A stretch of DNA of 64,000 nt from contig CAJNOJ010000067.1 of the NCBI GenBank assembly GCA_905250025.1, positions 4,141 to 68,140 of the forward strand. The letters run 5' to 3'. The notes under the pieces were generated by a model. That model was not told where the DNA came from. It worked only from the letters and a program-made list of their open reading frames with translations, and made no database searches. Position numbers and translations under genes: made by a program. This document shows positions 12,901-24,735 of this stretch, in pieces. The stretch's first letter is position 1. Each line of letters opens with the position of its first letter. This DNA is from Adineta ricciae. Taxonomy: Eukaryota > Rotifera > Eurotatoria > Adinetida > Adinetidae.

Positions 12901-13019
12901 CCAATCAGTCTACATATTTCCTTTGCTGTCTGATCTAGATCTACTCCGATTTAACTCACCGATTCATAGACGGTATCGAGCAAAGCTGATGTTCGACTTG
13001 AATGATCACTTGTTGTCAT
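9956..13019 (-). CDS. PRKAG: AMP-activated protein kinase gamma subunit
   Basis: Regulatory nucleotide-sensing subunit of the AMPK heterotrimer. First exon 13019-12960 encodes 20 residues. The large second exon, 12845-11895, encodes a disordered Ser/Gly/Asn-rich region with basic RVRSRSK and SKKSKK patches. Several short exons then carry [12 protein letters not shown] and lead to four CBS repeats: [22 protein letters not shown] and GVRAAPLWD (CBS1), [23 protein letters not shown] (CBS2), a third with [11 protein letters not shown], and [24 protein letters not shown] (CBS4). The conserved arginine and histidine residues around the AMP sites and the S/T-D pairs (TDF, SDI) are present. The C-terminal tail is short and acidic, ending EEL. 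The long N-terminus resembles the PRKAG2/3 type. An alternative upstream exon lies at 15749-15970. The second intron contains AAG/GAC trinucleotide runs. Confidence 0.95.
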
Positions 13020-16000
13020 ATTTTAGATATTTTGCTTCTCGTGAATAGGGGGGAAAAGGAATATATTATTTATGTTTATTCGATAGAAATAATATACTAG
13101 TATGTCCTCGTGTTTTTTTCTTTCCTTAGAAGAAAAAATTATGTTGTATATGTAACATCAATACTTGCGACCAAAGAAAAAGAAAGAAGAGAACATAAGA
13201 ATATGATGTATTTATGTGTATTTCTCTTCGTCTTCTCCGTCGCCGTCGTCATTGTCGTCTTCTTCTTCTGTTTAACATTCGCTTATATATGATAAATGTA
13301 CATTTTGTTTTCCATCATACTGGAGCTTTCAAGCAAAAATATGAAAATTATGGCAAAGAAAAAAAAAGGCGATTCCTTTGGGATTCAGTGAATATAAATG
13401 TTCAATTGAGTATTCACGATGGAAAGCGATATCTTGACAAGAAATCTTTTGCAGAACAAGAAAAAACGTTCTAGCCAAGGCAAAATCGCGTCCTTTTCTT
13501 TTTCTCGGTTTGGCATTAAGAATTTTATACGTCTCTATCCTCATGTCGTCATGGACTTCTGTTGTTTATCTAACAAGCAACAAGAAAACGCCCCTGCGCA
13601 TCTCGAAGTAGTCAGAACAAGGAAAACAATCAATGACTCACTTGTGATACACCCAACATGTTGAAATCTAGCTGCAAAGACGGGTTAGATAGCTTGAAAA
13701 CAGACGAGAGATCGCTCGGCAAGCTGTTTTTTTTTTGTATTAATCAAGTGTCTACCTAACGTATGTTTACTTGCGAAGACGATACTTTATACCAGTATAC
13801 GAAACAGTGAGATTACATTTGAGAGAGAAAATCAGTCATGCGAAGAAAAAATATAGGAGAAAATATCGTGCGAGATGAATCATTTCCTAATTGCGTTTCG
13901 AACATTAATCTCAATTATTTATTTTATTCATAATTACAACGAACTTGAATCAATATTATTCTTTATCTTATCTGTATGAGATGGTGTCAAACAAGTTTAT
14001 CGCGTTTGACTGGATATTGATTTCTTGCACGTGAAATGTCGAGTATTTTAATTGAAATGTCTTGTTAAGCCTCGCTGGGAATGAGGAAGGCCTCGTCTTC
14101 TTTTTTGCACTTGACTGTCGTTGCAAATAATCTTCTCTCGATGATAATTTTTCATCCAGTCAACCTTGTGTTTTCTCTTTCAGTTTAATCAGGCATCTAT
14201 TATCCGAAGAAATCTCAACTAATGAACAGGCTTTTAGACTAAACGGAAAGAAATTTTTCTTGATTTATAATTTGTAAATAAAACATAAGGATTGTCTCAT
14301 GCAAAGCTGTTTCAAACGGAAGTTCAAATGACATCGAAGTAAATTGTTAGAAAATGTATCGAGAATTCATTGCGAGAAGAGAAAAAAAGAGCAAACTATC
14401 TATAATTTTTTCTTTCAATTGCAGTCTATTTCGGGCTCGAAGTCAAGTAAACACATGTGTACGCAGGTTTTCATCAGGTGACTATGATATGAATAATGTC
14501 GATTCAACGAACGGCATGATTAATAGCCATCTGGAAGAAGATTTGTCAACTGAATATATGACATACAAACTATCTGTGCTATTGGAGTGAGCAATCAACT
14601 GTGAGCAAGATGATGAGCGCGCGCAACGTTTCTTTTACCTCGTAGATTGTTTCAAGATCTTGTTTTTCAGGCGATGAAAACAGACGAGGGCGACCAGTGT
14701 CTGGAAAATTAAATGTATTCAATGGCGTAGAAAAGACACAGCGCTTATCACATGTCATTGATGAAAAAAGAATTCACCGATCTTGATAAAACAGGTTAAT
14801 AAAGAAAATCAACAATAGACAAATATTCAGAGAAACATACTTGACTTTACATAAATATGCATATATGTTGAAACACCGTCTTGATGGTCTTTGTTTAATA
14901 GCGTAGTACTTCCACCTTGTTCGCGTTTTTCTCTCTTTTTCTACACCCAACCACTACTTCTATCAGACACTTAAATGAGGCGAGGAGCGTTGCCTGCTGA
15001 CGGCGTTGTCATCGCTGCTATCGTTATATTTTTTTTATCTCAAAAAAAAAGAAAACGAACAAAAAGAAGAAGCCTGGTGAAGGGAGCGCTAGAGAGAGAG
15101 TGCGAGAGAAGAAATTATGTTAGGCGGTAGCAACGACACTAGCAGCACATGAATGCTATTTCGTAGAGGATTTTTATGTGCATACATTGTTCTTTCGACG
15201 CTTTGATCTATATCATCCAATCTATGTTTCTATCAAGCACTTGTTTTTCTTTCGGCTAACCTTCTTTTGAATAGTTCGCTATATTTTTCTCGTTTGTCAT
15301 TCCATGTCATCAGTCTAATCAATATTGACTGGAGACGATAATCATATTGGATCGGAAATAAAAGGCATGCAGCGAAAAGCTGAGTTACAATTGGTACACT
15401 GTCAAGAATGATAAGAAACGATCTCGTTAGAAATTTGACTGAAAATCATCCGACTTTACGCACATTTATCGCAAGTTCTGTTCCGTTGAAAAGAATAACA
15501 CGAAGATCGTTAACCTCGATATTATATCGTTTATCCTTTGCTGCGCATATCAGTCGACATCCAGGCAGTATACACCAGCTGGTGTCACTTTCATTTTCGT
15601 TTCTTCGATTATCAGGATTCGTTACAAATAAACAGAAAATAAAAATTGACGAGAAACAAGAGAAATCTTCCGTTTTCGTGACTTTTTTTCACATGGGCAG
15701 ACAATATCGCAGCAAAGCAAACATCAGCGTGCATATGAATACACTTACTTCATTAATAGTACCAAGGTCATTGTTGAGATCTATTTTTTCCGAACTTTTT
15801 TTATCTGGAACACTAAAACGTCGAGAATGTCGATGAGGATGACGTAGACTTTCATGATGCTGCTCATGATGATGTTGATTTGTTAAATTTCGTATTTTTC
15901 GTGATGGGGAAGTGAATATCGACTTGATCTGCTGTCGTATACTATTCGTATCCAATGAATGGCGTCGCATATTGATTAACGTTGTTTGAATTATGACGTT

Positions 16001-17918
16001 CAACGCTTCTCATTTGAAAATCGGTTTCTAGAAAAAGAAACATTAATTGAACGACTGGTTCACGGTATATACAAATAGAGTGTAAATGTTTCCCAATGAC
16101 GTTAATACTCACAACTAATTATGTTGGATGAAAAGGGGTGAAGCAGAATAAAAATAAAATAATGAGTTTATTTTTCTCGGAAAACTGAGGTGAACGAGAT
16201 GAATTACACCGTTTGCCTCTAACGTTCTCGTTCGATTTCCTTTCTGAGCATGTATGCACGTGTATATAAATGTTCTCGGCGAGTAAATGCAATAAACTAC
16301 AAGGCAAGAAAAGGCAACATCGAGGAAAGACGCAATTTTATCTTCTGCCGTTGCCTATTTCTCTCTATGCTTCACGTTTCAATCTACAAAAATAATAATC
16401 ATAATAATAATAACAACAACGACGACAGCAAGCCACTAAACGCTGCTGATTCATATTTACAGCGTGGTGCCTATCCTGACGTTATTAGAAGTGTATTTTT
16501 ATTTATACAGAAGTTGACAACAATTAAGAGACGGAAAGAGGATGGATTATTTTTACACTTCAGTTCGTCAATACACAAAAGGTTATTAAAAAAACGTAAC
16601 GAAAAAAAAGCAAAATAAAGCATTCATGCCATATAATCTGTTTACCGACACGATGCTAAACGATGTGGAAAAAGAGCGCATTTAATTGTTTCTACTATAT
16701 CTCAAAGATGTATGCAATAAAAAAGAAATTATTTACAAGCAACCGAGCTCTTCTTCTAAGTCCGCACGTTTCGCTCGGATAGAAACACAAATGAATTTGA
16801 AAACGTTCCGTTCTCTCGTATCACTAAACATCCCCTACAATCAATAACAAACTTTTTGGAGTAAATAAACCGTAGAACAACTCGATAGAGGAAAAAAGAA
16901 ATGAAAAGAAAACAGAATGGTTGAATAAATATCTCTGATCAGTTTTTCAAGGGATGGAACGGCGAGAAAAAAATAGATGGTATTCCACTTCAATTCATCA
17001 TCTATTATCATAGTGATGTCTATATGTATTAGTGTTAAGTTTCTATCTCTTGTATTGAATAGACCTTCTCTGATTTAAGTTAATTGTCGATATATATATT
17101 TTATGTCCCAGGGCGATTTGCGCATTAGAAATATAGTTGTGTAAATTTTAAATAGAATCGTAATATTATGGAAGAAAGAAAATAATTGGATCTGAAATCG
17201 CTGTAAAGGACGCTTGTTTTATTGTTGCCATACAAAGTTTTCTTTCGGATCAAACGGGAAATTCTTGAAGTACACGGCGTGTGAAAATAAAGCTTAATCT
17301 TTTGTTACAAGTAGTTCTACTTCTCGGTCTTCAGACTTATCACGGTTTGTCATCCGTGCGTAAGCACGTGTAACTAATTAATACTCATTCTCGTGGCCGG
17401 AATGCATGGCAAGTGATGGATGCTTCTAATACTTCAAGTGCGAAGTCTATTTTGACACAAATGCTGCTTTTAATTAATGAGATCATACTACAAATATAAG
17501 ATACATGAGTTTGTGTCATCAATAATAGAATCAACTCTTGTTTTTTTTCCTCGTTTGAATACATACAGACAAATTGTCGACGATATGAATTAACTCGATG
17601 ACCTTGCCCATTTTCTCCACTCCCGATAAGCAAATATATGCAATCAAACTACGACGACCATCGCTGCGGAATACAGTAGTTTCTTTGATCCATGTGCAAT
17701 GAGTTCATTCAGATGTCTCGATATATTATATTTAAAGTAAAGAATTCAAAACAAATAGGTTTTTGAGAGAGAAAGAGCAAAACGGATTACAGATATTGCA
17801 AAGCATATTAAGAAAAGAAAGAGTCAACAAGGAATCCACGAATTAGTCACATTGAGAAAACGAAAGCAGTTAGATGGAATGTATCAGTTTTGTTCCTATT
17901 TTGATCGAAATGCATGTT
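13020..17918. other. Long intergenic or 5' intron region of AMPK gamma
   Basis: About 4.9 kb, the largest gene-poor stretch between genes. Apart from the candidate exon at 15749-15970, only short unsupported frames, A/T runs, a (TAA)-type run near 16391-16412 and a GA run near 15091-15100 were seen. If the upstream exon is real, 12846-15748 is an intron of the long AMPK gamma transcript. Confidence 0.5.
15749..15970 (-). CDS. PRKAG: Probable alternative 5' exon of AMPK gamma
   Basis: An ATG at 15970 opens 74 codons ending exactly at a strong donor (GAA|GTAAGT), phase 0. That fits the phase-0 acceptor of AMPK gamma exon 2 at 12845. The peptide is basic and Ser/His-rich, starting MRRHSLDTNSIRQQIKSIF and containing SRRFSVPDKK, with two R-R-x-S type phosphorylation motifs. 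A pyrimidine-rich TTTTTCTAG acceptor near 16029 would supply the 5' UTR junction. This arrangement parallels the long and short N-termini of animal AMPK gamma isoforms. The link is inferred from phase and position only; it could instead be a separate small gene. Confidence 0.45.
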
Positions 17919-18463
17919 CTAACGCTGTTTGTTCGTTAAAATTCGTACCAGATCTTCACAATTGCATCTAAGTAAATGAGTAGATCATATATTGAAGAAG
18001 AACGCTTCCTTCTGTTGATCTTACCGTCCATCTGCATCAATATCAGCTTCGCGTGTTAATTCATCGACTTCTTCTTCAGTTAGTCGTTCACCTAACGAGA
18101 TCATGGCATGTTTCAATTCAGTAACATTGACATAACCTGTTCCATCTTTATCGAAAACACGGAATGCTTCACGAATGTCATCTTCTGTTTCTCGATTATT
18201 GGCTTTGAAGTTTTGTGCAACCGAGACGAAAGTATTGAAATCAATCTTACGGCCAACTTGTTGTTGAATCTTTTGAAGATCGGCTTCCGACGGTGATAAA
18301 CCACACGAACGAAGAACAACACCTGAGATAGAAACAAGAAATATAATCTTCGTGTTCGTCTATTCATACCTAATTCTTGGGGAGCGATAATATCATCGTG
18401 ATCTTTATCAAAGAGAGAAAAGGCTTCGCGATATTGACGCATTTCATCAGAATTGTTGGCCAT
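17919..18463 (-). CDS. Calmodulin-like EF-hand protein
   Basis: Three exons give about 149 residues, the calmodulin length. ATG at 18463 ([21 protein letters not shown]); introns fall after APQELG and within the fourth EF loop; stop at 17919. EF1 loop [12 protein letters not shown] and EF3 loop [12 protein letters not shown] keep the calcium ligands. EF4, DIDADGRCNCED, keeps positions 1, 3 and 5 but has Cys where the hydrophobic residue is expected and Asp at position 12. EF2 has lost its loop and reads GRKIDFNTF. The linker [17 protein letters not shown] is very calmodulin-like. It is probably a calcium sensor or light-chain-like protein rather than calmodulin itself; the target is unknown. 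Confidence 0.85.
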
Positions 18464-19543
18464 GATTGCGAATCTTGTTGCGTATGTACTTCGATCTGTA
18501 ATGGAGAAAGAAATTCGATCATTAAATATCGATTAGAGCAAAGAAATGAAAATGAAGGAAGAACTTTTTTTTGAGCGTACAAATAGGACGAGTCAAATCA
18601 ATAGAGAAATTGATGACACAAATGCAAATAATCTGAGTGTGTGATTGAGTTGACCGTTGGTGAGTAAATAGGGCGTGAGTTAAGTAGAGTATGGATAATA
18701 GTGGATAAATAAATAAATTCAAAACATGTCAACTAACACACAATGATATTTTTCACGAAAAAAAATTCATCATTTTCACAAATATATTCATTTGTCAATT
18801 TAGAAATTGACAAAACAAATTCATCGAACAGATGTCTCTAATGGTCAATGACATTCATGTATGTACCACATAACAAAGATGAGTATTGATAAGTTAAATT
18901 CAATTTCAAAGTATGCAATCACATGATGGAATTACTCGTCATTGAGTAGATAACTTTGCCAGACGACGTACTTATGTCTTTACAATAAATTATATTAGCT
19001 TTCAAGTAATCATTCAGAATTGTTTGGGATTTTCGCTAAATTGAGATTGAACATGTCATGATTCGTGATCTCAGGAAATCACGAGAGTTCTTAAAATAGA
19101 CCAAAATTGAGTGAACATGACTTTTTTAGTTGTTAAATCTTCCAGTACGATTGAAGTTTCTCAAGTGTGCTAAACATTCATCATGCATTCTTGTTCACAT
19201 CTATGTAACTCATTGTATATTGGAATTTGTGTCTTTACTTTAAAATTAAGAAACAAAAAAGATTGACTAACAACATAGAACAAGCCCCCATATGCATATT
19301 AGATGTGCAGTAAATGCAAACCTTCTGTCTCATTTCATTAGTGATGCAAGGGTAGTTTTGCAGAGGAAGAGAAGAGAACAACGTTAGCATTTTTTTCACG
19401 TCATGTACCACAACGGTCGTTCAAACTCACTCAAAATCAACAGTCTCGAAAGTCAAAAGTAGTCTTCCCACAAAGATATATATATATATATACTCGTTCA
19501 TATCGAGCATTTGAATTCATTATATCCTTCCTCCTTACTCATA
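18464..19543. promoter_or_regulatory. Upstream region of divergent genes
   Basis: About 1.1 kb between the calmodulin-like gene (minus) and the secreted peptide precursor (plus). A TA-rich run at about 19477-19492, roughly 55 bp before the peptide ATG, could serve as its TATA element. No other motif was recognised. Confidence 0.35.
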
Positions 19544-20027
19544 ATGATCAACAACAACATCATCGTTTTTCTTACCCTTTCTTTAATATGTGTGAATATT
19601 GGTAAGACAATCTTTAGTATCTTGGATAAACTATGAAGAATTGCTTTTCTACAGGTAATACCTATTCAATCAAGAATCGTGAAGGTCAGATGGACACTGA
19701 TAAACATCATGTATTCAAAGATTCTTTACCTCACTATGGTCAACATTTGATGATGAGAAAACTGATCGATGCTATCGATACGGATTCGGATTTGCTAGAG
19801 GAAGATCAAAACTGTAAGTCAGATCATTAATTCTCAGCTGTGGATGTTATTAATTCTCACTTGGTTTAGTTGATTCAATGAACTTCGATCGAGAAAAACG
19901 TTTTTGGCTTTTCGCAAAGAATGATGAAAACGACAAGAGTGCCGATGAGACATCTGCTTCGTCTAAACAATACAATTCTTTATCTCAAGGTTTATGGCGA
20001 TCGGGCATTGTTGGACGACGACGTTAA
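19544..20027 (+). CDS. Candidate neuropeptide precursor (secreted)
   Basis: Three exons (19544-19601, 19655-19813, 19870-20027) join to 124 residues. An N-terminal hydrophobic signal peptide of about 22 residues (IIIVFLTLSLICVNIG) is followed by an acidic spacer with LLEEDQN, a dibasic site REKR, and a C-terminal segment of about 40 residues starting FWLFAKN and ending SQGLWRSGIVGRRR before the TAA. The final G-RRR is a classic amidation and cleavage signal, predicting a peptide ending GIV-amide. The family could not be recognised; the ending is faintly like lophotrochozoan LASGLV-amide peptides. A poly(A) signal AATAAA lies near 20141. The signal peptide, size and processing sites support a peptide hormone, but its identity is open. 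Confidence 0.75.
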
Positions 20028-20523
20028 ACATTTACATTTGTCTTCTATATATGTGTTTTTCAGAATTCGAAGCATCAGCAATTTTGCGCTATGACACTCA
20101 GTAAAAAAAAACGTTGTAAAGCAAACAAAATCCGTATAAAATAAAGACACGCTTGATCAAGTTGGATTTCTTTGTTCTCGGAGCTTCACATGAGTACAGA
20201 ATTCCATTCAATTAACAGAAATCAAGAGCAGACAATGAATTATTCGGTATTCACCATGAACTCGAAAGACAACATTTGATTGCCAGTTCAATGCAAGAAA
20301 ATTGATGAATAATAACTCTGAGAACTCATAAGATGCGAATTTTATGTATAAATATATATATTAAAAAGTATTCGTTTAGATTATAATCAAAGTGAAATTC
20401 TAGTAAAGATACAAGAACATATATCGATATGGGAAAACAAAATAGGGGAGATGTTGGTTCTATTTGACAGGAAAGATAGAATAAAGAATTTCTTCTGCTA
20501 TGTCGAAAGACAAATCATGAAAC
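20028..20523. other. Convergent 3' region
   Basis: About 500 bp between the peptide precursor (plus) and phosphorylase kinase gamma (minus). AAATAAAG near 20140 looks like the plus-strand poly(A) signal. A TA run sits near 20349-20360. No gene seen. Confidence 0.5.
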
Positions 20524-21980
20524 TCATGCTTGAGTGGCATTGGCATTTTTTTGTTCCAATAGTTGTTGTTCATGTCGAATAAGATCACATTTTTCCTCTG
20601 TTTGAAAGAGTGTCGCACGATTTTGATTGAGATGTTCGTCCTTTTTAATCCAATGCCCGTAGAGAAGAAATGCAGTGGAGTCAATCATCTTACGATAAGA
20701 TTTAAATCGATAGGGATTTTCTGAAAGAAAACAACAAGAGACAAGATGATGAAAAACCAGTCGATATTCTTTCATACCAAGTAATTCTTTTCCACGAATG
20801 GGTTGAGGACGATAATGTAACGTTCTCAGACGATGTATTGACCAAACCAGAATAATGTGTGCTTTTAATGTTCGTTTGGCCATAAAATCACGTCGACGTG
20901 TACGTTCTTGATTAAAGAAAGGATGTTGAAGTGCTTGCGCAGCTGTATAACGTTCATCAGGATTCACGACTAGTAAATGTCGAATAAGATCTTTCGCTGT
21001 TTCGGATACATCATCCCAATCAGAACCAGTCATTGTATATTGTCCTTCCATAATCATTCGAAACATCAGATGTTGCTTACGATGCCAGAATGGTGGTAAA
21101 CCGCTGAGAAGTGTATATAAAATCACTCCGCATGCCCAGAGATCCACTGGTAGACCATAACCAGGCGCATCGTCACTCTGAGAACAATGAAGTAACTCAG
21201 GTGACATATAACCTTAAACGAAAATCACTCTGTTGTCTTTCACAAACAGACAAAAAATCGAGTCAATTACCTGGTGTTCCAAAAAGATCGTACAAAGCTT
21301 CACCCTCCGCTATTTGAGCGGCAAAACCGAGATCTGTGATTTTGACATTCATTGTTGAATCCATAAGAATGCTAATACAAGAGAAATTATCAACGAAGTT
21401 CTTCCATTTGCTAAATCGTTTACTTTTCTGGTTTTAAATCCCGATGAACAACACGATGTGAATGTAAATGAAGAACACCAGCTAATATACTAGCCATAAT
21501 TTGACGTGTACGTTTTTCTAAGAAAGCACACAGTACATTTTTCAATCGCGAAGGAAATACTTTATTCAAACCTGATAAACGTACAACTTTTGTCAAATAA
21601 TCAAAGAGTTCTCCATACGGACAATATTCCATAACGATAAATACATAATTTGGCGTTTCAAATGATGCGATTATATCGATGATATTTGGATGTCCGCCGA
21701 CTAGTTTTAAAATTTGAATTTCTCGTAAAGTTGAGGTACGTTCTTCAACGCTGTCGTCATTGAATTCCATGATCTTACAAGCATATTCCTTCCCAGTTGC
21801 TTTTTCAACGCATTTTCGCACCACAGATGATAAACCTTTGCCGAGAACTTCCTTTGGATCATATTTTAAATAAAATTGCTGAGCTAGAACGAGATATTTA
21901 CAAATGAACTCGTGTGCATTGTCTTAGATCATCCTACCGCTTTCCCGATCAGGTAAAATATCATCAATATCAAAAGCCAT
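20524..21980 (-). CDS. PHKG: Phosphorylase b kinase gamma catalytic subunit
   Basis: Ser/Thr kinase that activates glycogen phosphorylase within the phosphorylase kinase holoenzyme. The start MAFDIDDILPDRES (ATG at 21980) is spliced to AQQFYLKYDPKEVLGKGLSSVV, which matches the family N-terminus and P-loop. Then follow the Lys of YACKIM, GHPNIIDII, GELFDYLTKVV, HRDLKPEN, the metal motif written DLGF instead of DFGF, GTPGYMSPELL, PPFWHRKQHLMFRMIMEGQY and HPFF. The C-terminal tail includes a PYRFKSYRKMIDS-type segment and YGHWIKK, both characteristic of PHKG and part of its calmodulin-binding region. At least five introns, all short. A calmodulin-like gene lies 2 kb away, but a direct link is speculative. 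Confidence 0.93.
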
Positions 21981-22200
21981 TTGATGCGTTTACAATAGAA
22001 CAACAATTAATCAAAATCGAATCCTATTCATGTCATCTGAAACGAGACAACAGATGGTTGTGGAAAATATTTCATATTCCTTCTTGTTTTTCTTTTATGT
22101 GTTTAAACGTGTCTATGCAATTGTTGGGCATTACATCACGACAAACAAAATGATTTTAACATGAAGATAGATAAAAAAAGAGAAAAAACTATTGTTTCTT

Positions 22201-24597
22201 CTAATTTTGTTCTTCACCTTCGTCATCACTGGTTTCATCTTCACTGTCGAACGAATTTTCTGGAACACTGTAGATCTAAAACAGAGACAAACGACACGAA
22301 ACATTCGATACGCTGTTCAACATCTTCAATCATCTATGTCTTACTCGAAGCATTGGCTAGAATTAAAAGAAAGACAATTCAGATGTGATGAAGAGTATTA
22401 TAAAAGTTTGATTTTACCTTCATTGGATCTTTCATAATCAGATACTTTCCATCGGGCTTACTCATCAATAAATCCACCAATGCTAAACGATTCGATTGAG
22501 ATTCGATGAACTTTTCTTTTATTTCCACATACCTCGTATGATACCCCAACCATTATCAATATTCAAAGCCATTTGGGTCGCAAATTCTTGTGGTTTGAAG
22601 TTTTGTGTGCCAAGTATAGTATGACGCGATGCATCTTTGAAATTCTGTCGTGAAACGTATCCGAATTTGATCTGATCTGATCCAGCTAGGATCGCACAGG
22701 TTGCCCATTTAGCTAGTTTGAACCCATTGTTACGTAATTCGGCAGCTAAAACTGCACCTCGTTGCATGTCTAATTTTGTTCGCCAGTCCAGATTGCTACC
22801 GGCCTAAAATATATTGAATTCTCTTAAAAAAAAAGACATTCATCGTTGTTCCATTTACTTTAGGATTCCATTCGTTCAATGCTTTGATGTTAACAAATTG
22901 TTCCTCACCATTCGGACCAATTTGCACGCAATCCTGTTCACAACGAATGACGATCGATAGGTTATTACCTAAATCCCATAGACGATAACGATAAGCAACG
23001 GAAGCGGCTTCATTTTCTTCATCCGGTTGAATGAACGGATTTGGATTTGGAAATTTATATCGTTCTTCGCCCTAAATCGAATGACGTCACGAAATCAATT
23101 TCAATACAAGAAATCATACCGTTCGAAGAACTTGTTGGGAAAATGTATGATTGATAAAAACAGCTTCCATGCCTAAGGATTTCGCTGAATCAAGAGTGCC
23201 GTCCTCTGGTGGAGGCTCATTAGCTGTTTCATTAACGGTTAAGATATCTAAAGAATATATCGTTATTAATCATATCCAATTGAACCATCTCTTACATACC
23301 AATCGGTGAATCTTCCCGTTTGTCAAAAAACAATCGTGTGCCTATTTTCTAATAAATCAACAAAAAATTCGTTTACACAAATGAGGAATAGTGCAAAGAT
23401 TACATCAACAAATAAATCCCATGGAAAAACGGATCTTGTACAACACATCAACGTGGAAATAATTGCATCGGTAGCAAAAACATTTCCTCGTGTTTGACAA
23501 ATCTACAAATATAGATGAAATCAAACTGGCAAAACATCTCAAATTCGTTTACTTGTCGAATAACAGGATCTTTTGTCGTTGTAATTTTATGTAAGGTTCG
23601 ATTATTCATCACCAGTTTCTTCTCGCTCTTTGTTGTAATTCGATCGTATCGCTTATCATAATACTCAAGTGAACCCCAAACACTCCTAAAGGTCACATGC
23701 GAGATCTGTTCGGACTGGGGAAGTTCGTTTCGACTTACAATTCGTCGGGATCACCCACAGTTGACAGGCTTAGTTTTGCCAAACTGGAAAACTGGATTTC
23801 TTCGATAACTTGCCAATCATCTCGTATGCGTAAAGATGGTTCGCGTTGTTTTGCTTGCTGAAATGAAAGATGATGTCGAGAGAGGAAAAATGGTCAATTA
23901 GAATTGTTACATGTTGACGTGGATCAGTTCGATTACCGGATTGTTTCTGCCATTTTCTCATTTGTCGAATTCGATCCCTGAAAGTCATTCAAATGAACTT
24001 CAGTTTCGATGAACGTTCAACTTACATTTCCAAATTCTTCATGGTTTTCGATTTCTTCTGCGTTCCAGTGAATCCTGTTTGCATTATCGAAAAACGATTT
24101 TGATTTTGTTGTGAATTGAAACGCTAAATATCGACAAAAATTCGTTTCTATCATATTTATTCCGTTCTGACTTACATTTTGTTGATAACGGGAACGTTTT
24201 TGAAAAGCTGGTTTGGGTACACGCGACGAATCAACAATTTGAAATGTATTTTCATCATCATCATGAACATATTGATACATTCCAACACCAGCACCGTATT
24301 GTGATCGATATCGATCTTCGAAACAAAAGACTCCATTGATTTTAACTCTTTCTTCCTGACAATTCCTTACTGTAATTTCGTTTATCACCATAAACAGTGC
24401 CTGTCCAATCGGCGACCTAAGAAAAGCAAATATTGAAGAATCCGTGTGACGATCAATCAACGTCATACTTTGCCTATTTGATCACTTTTTGAATACGGCT
24501 GGTAGGGCATGTCTTTGTATTGAAATGTGTCATCTGTCGGACCCCAACCGTCCTTATTATCAATAACCAGTGGTGCTTGAAAATGAGCTGTAGACAT
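22201..24597 (-). CDS. EIF3D: Eukaryotic translation initiation factor 3 subunit D
   Basis: Cap-binding subunit of the eIF3 complex. The protein begins [20 protein letters not shown] (ATG at 24597). It continues with [25 protein letters not shown], a Gly-rich [10 protein letters not shown] segment and FQIVDSSRV. Further on come [71 protein letters not shown], and a C-terminal KYLIMKDP plus an acidic tail ([13 protein letters not shown]) before a TAG at 22201. All match the animal eIF3d order. There are many short exons and no broken block. The start codon is the first ATG of the conserved N-terminus. Confidence 0.95.
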
Positions 24598-24735
24598 CGT
24601 TCTTTCTTTCTTGTTAATTAAAAAGAAATATCTAGAATGTAATATACTGTTATTACTGTTTTTGCAATGATTGATGCGAGTAAATAGTGAAAGTTTATGA
24701 TACTCGACGTGTTTCTTGATCATTTTGTTCCAAAG

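Noticed and set aside
14354..14590. Plus-strand 78-codon frame
   Set aside because: No motif, no convincing splice sites and no partner exon.
15408..15836. Plus-strand frame of 142 codons
   Set aside because: It overlaps the candidate AMPK gamma exon on the other strand, has no domain, and its composition (Ser/Leu/Arg) is that of a shadow frame.
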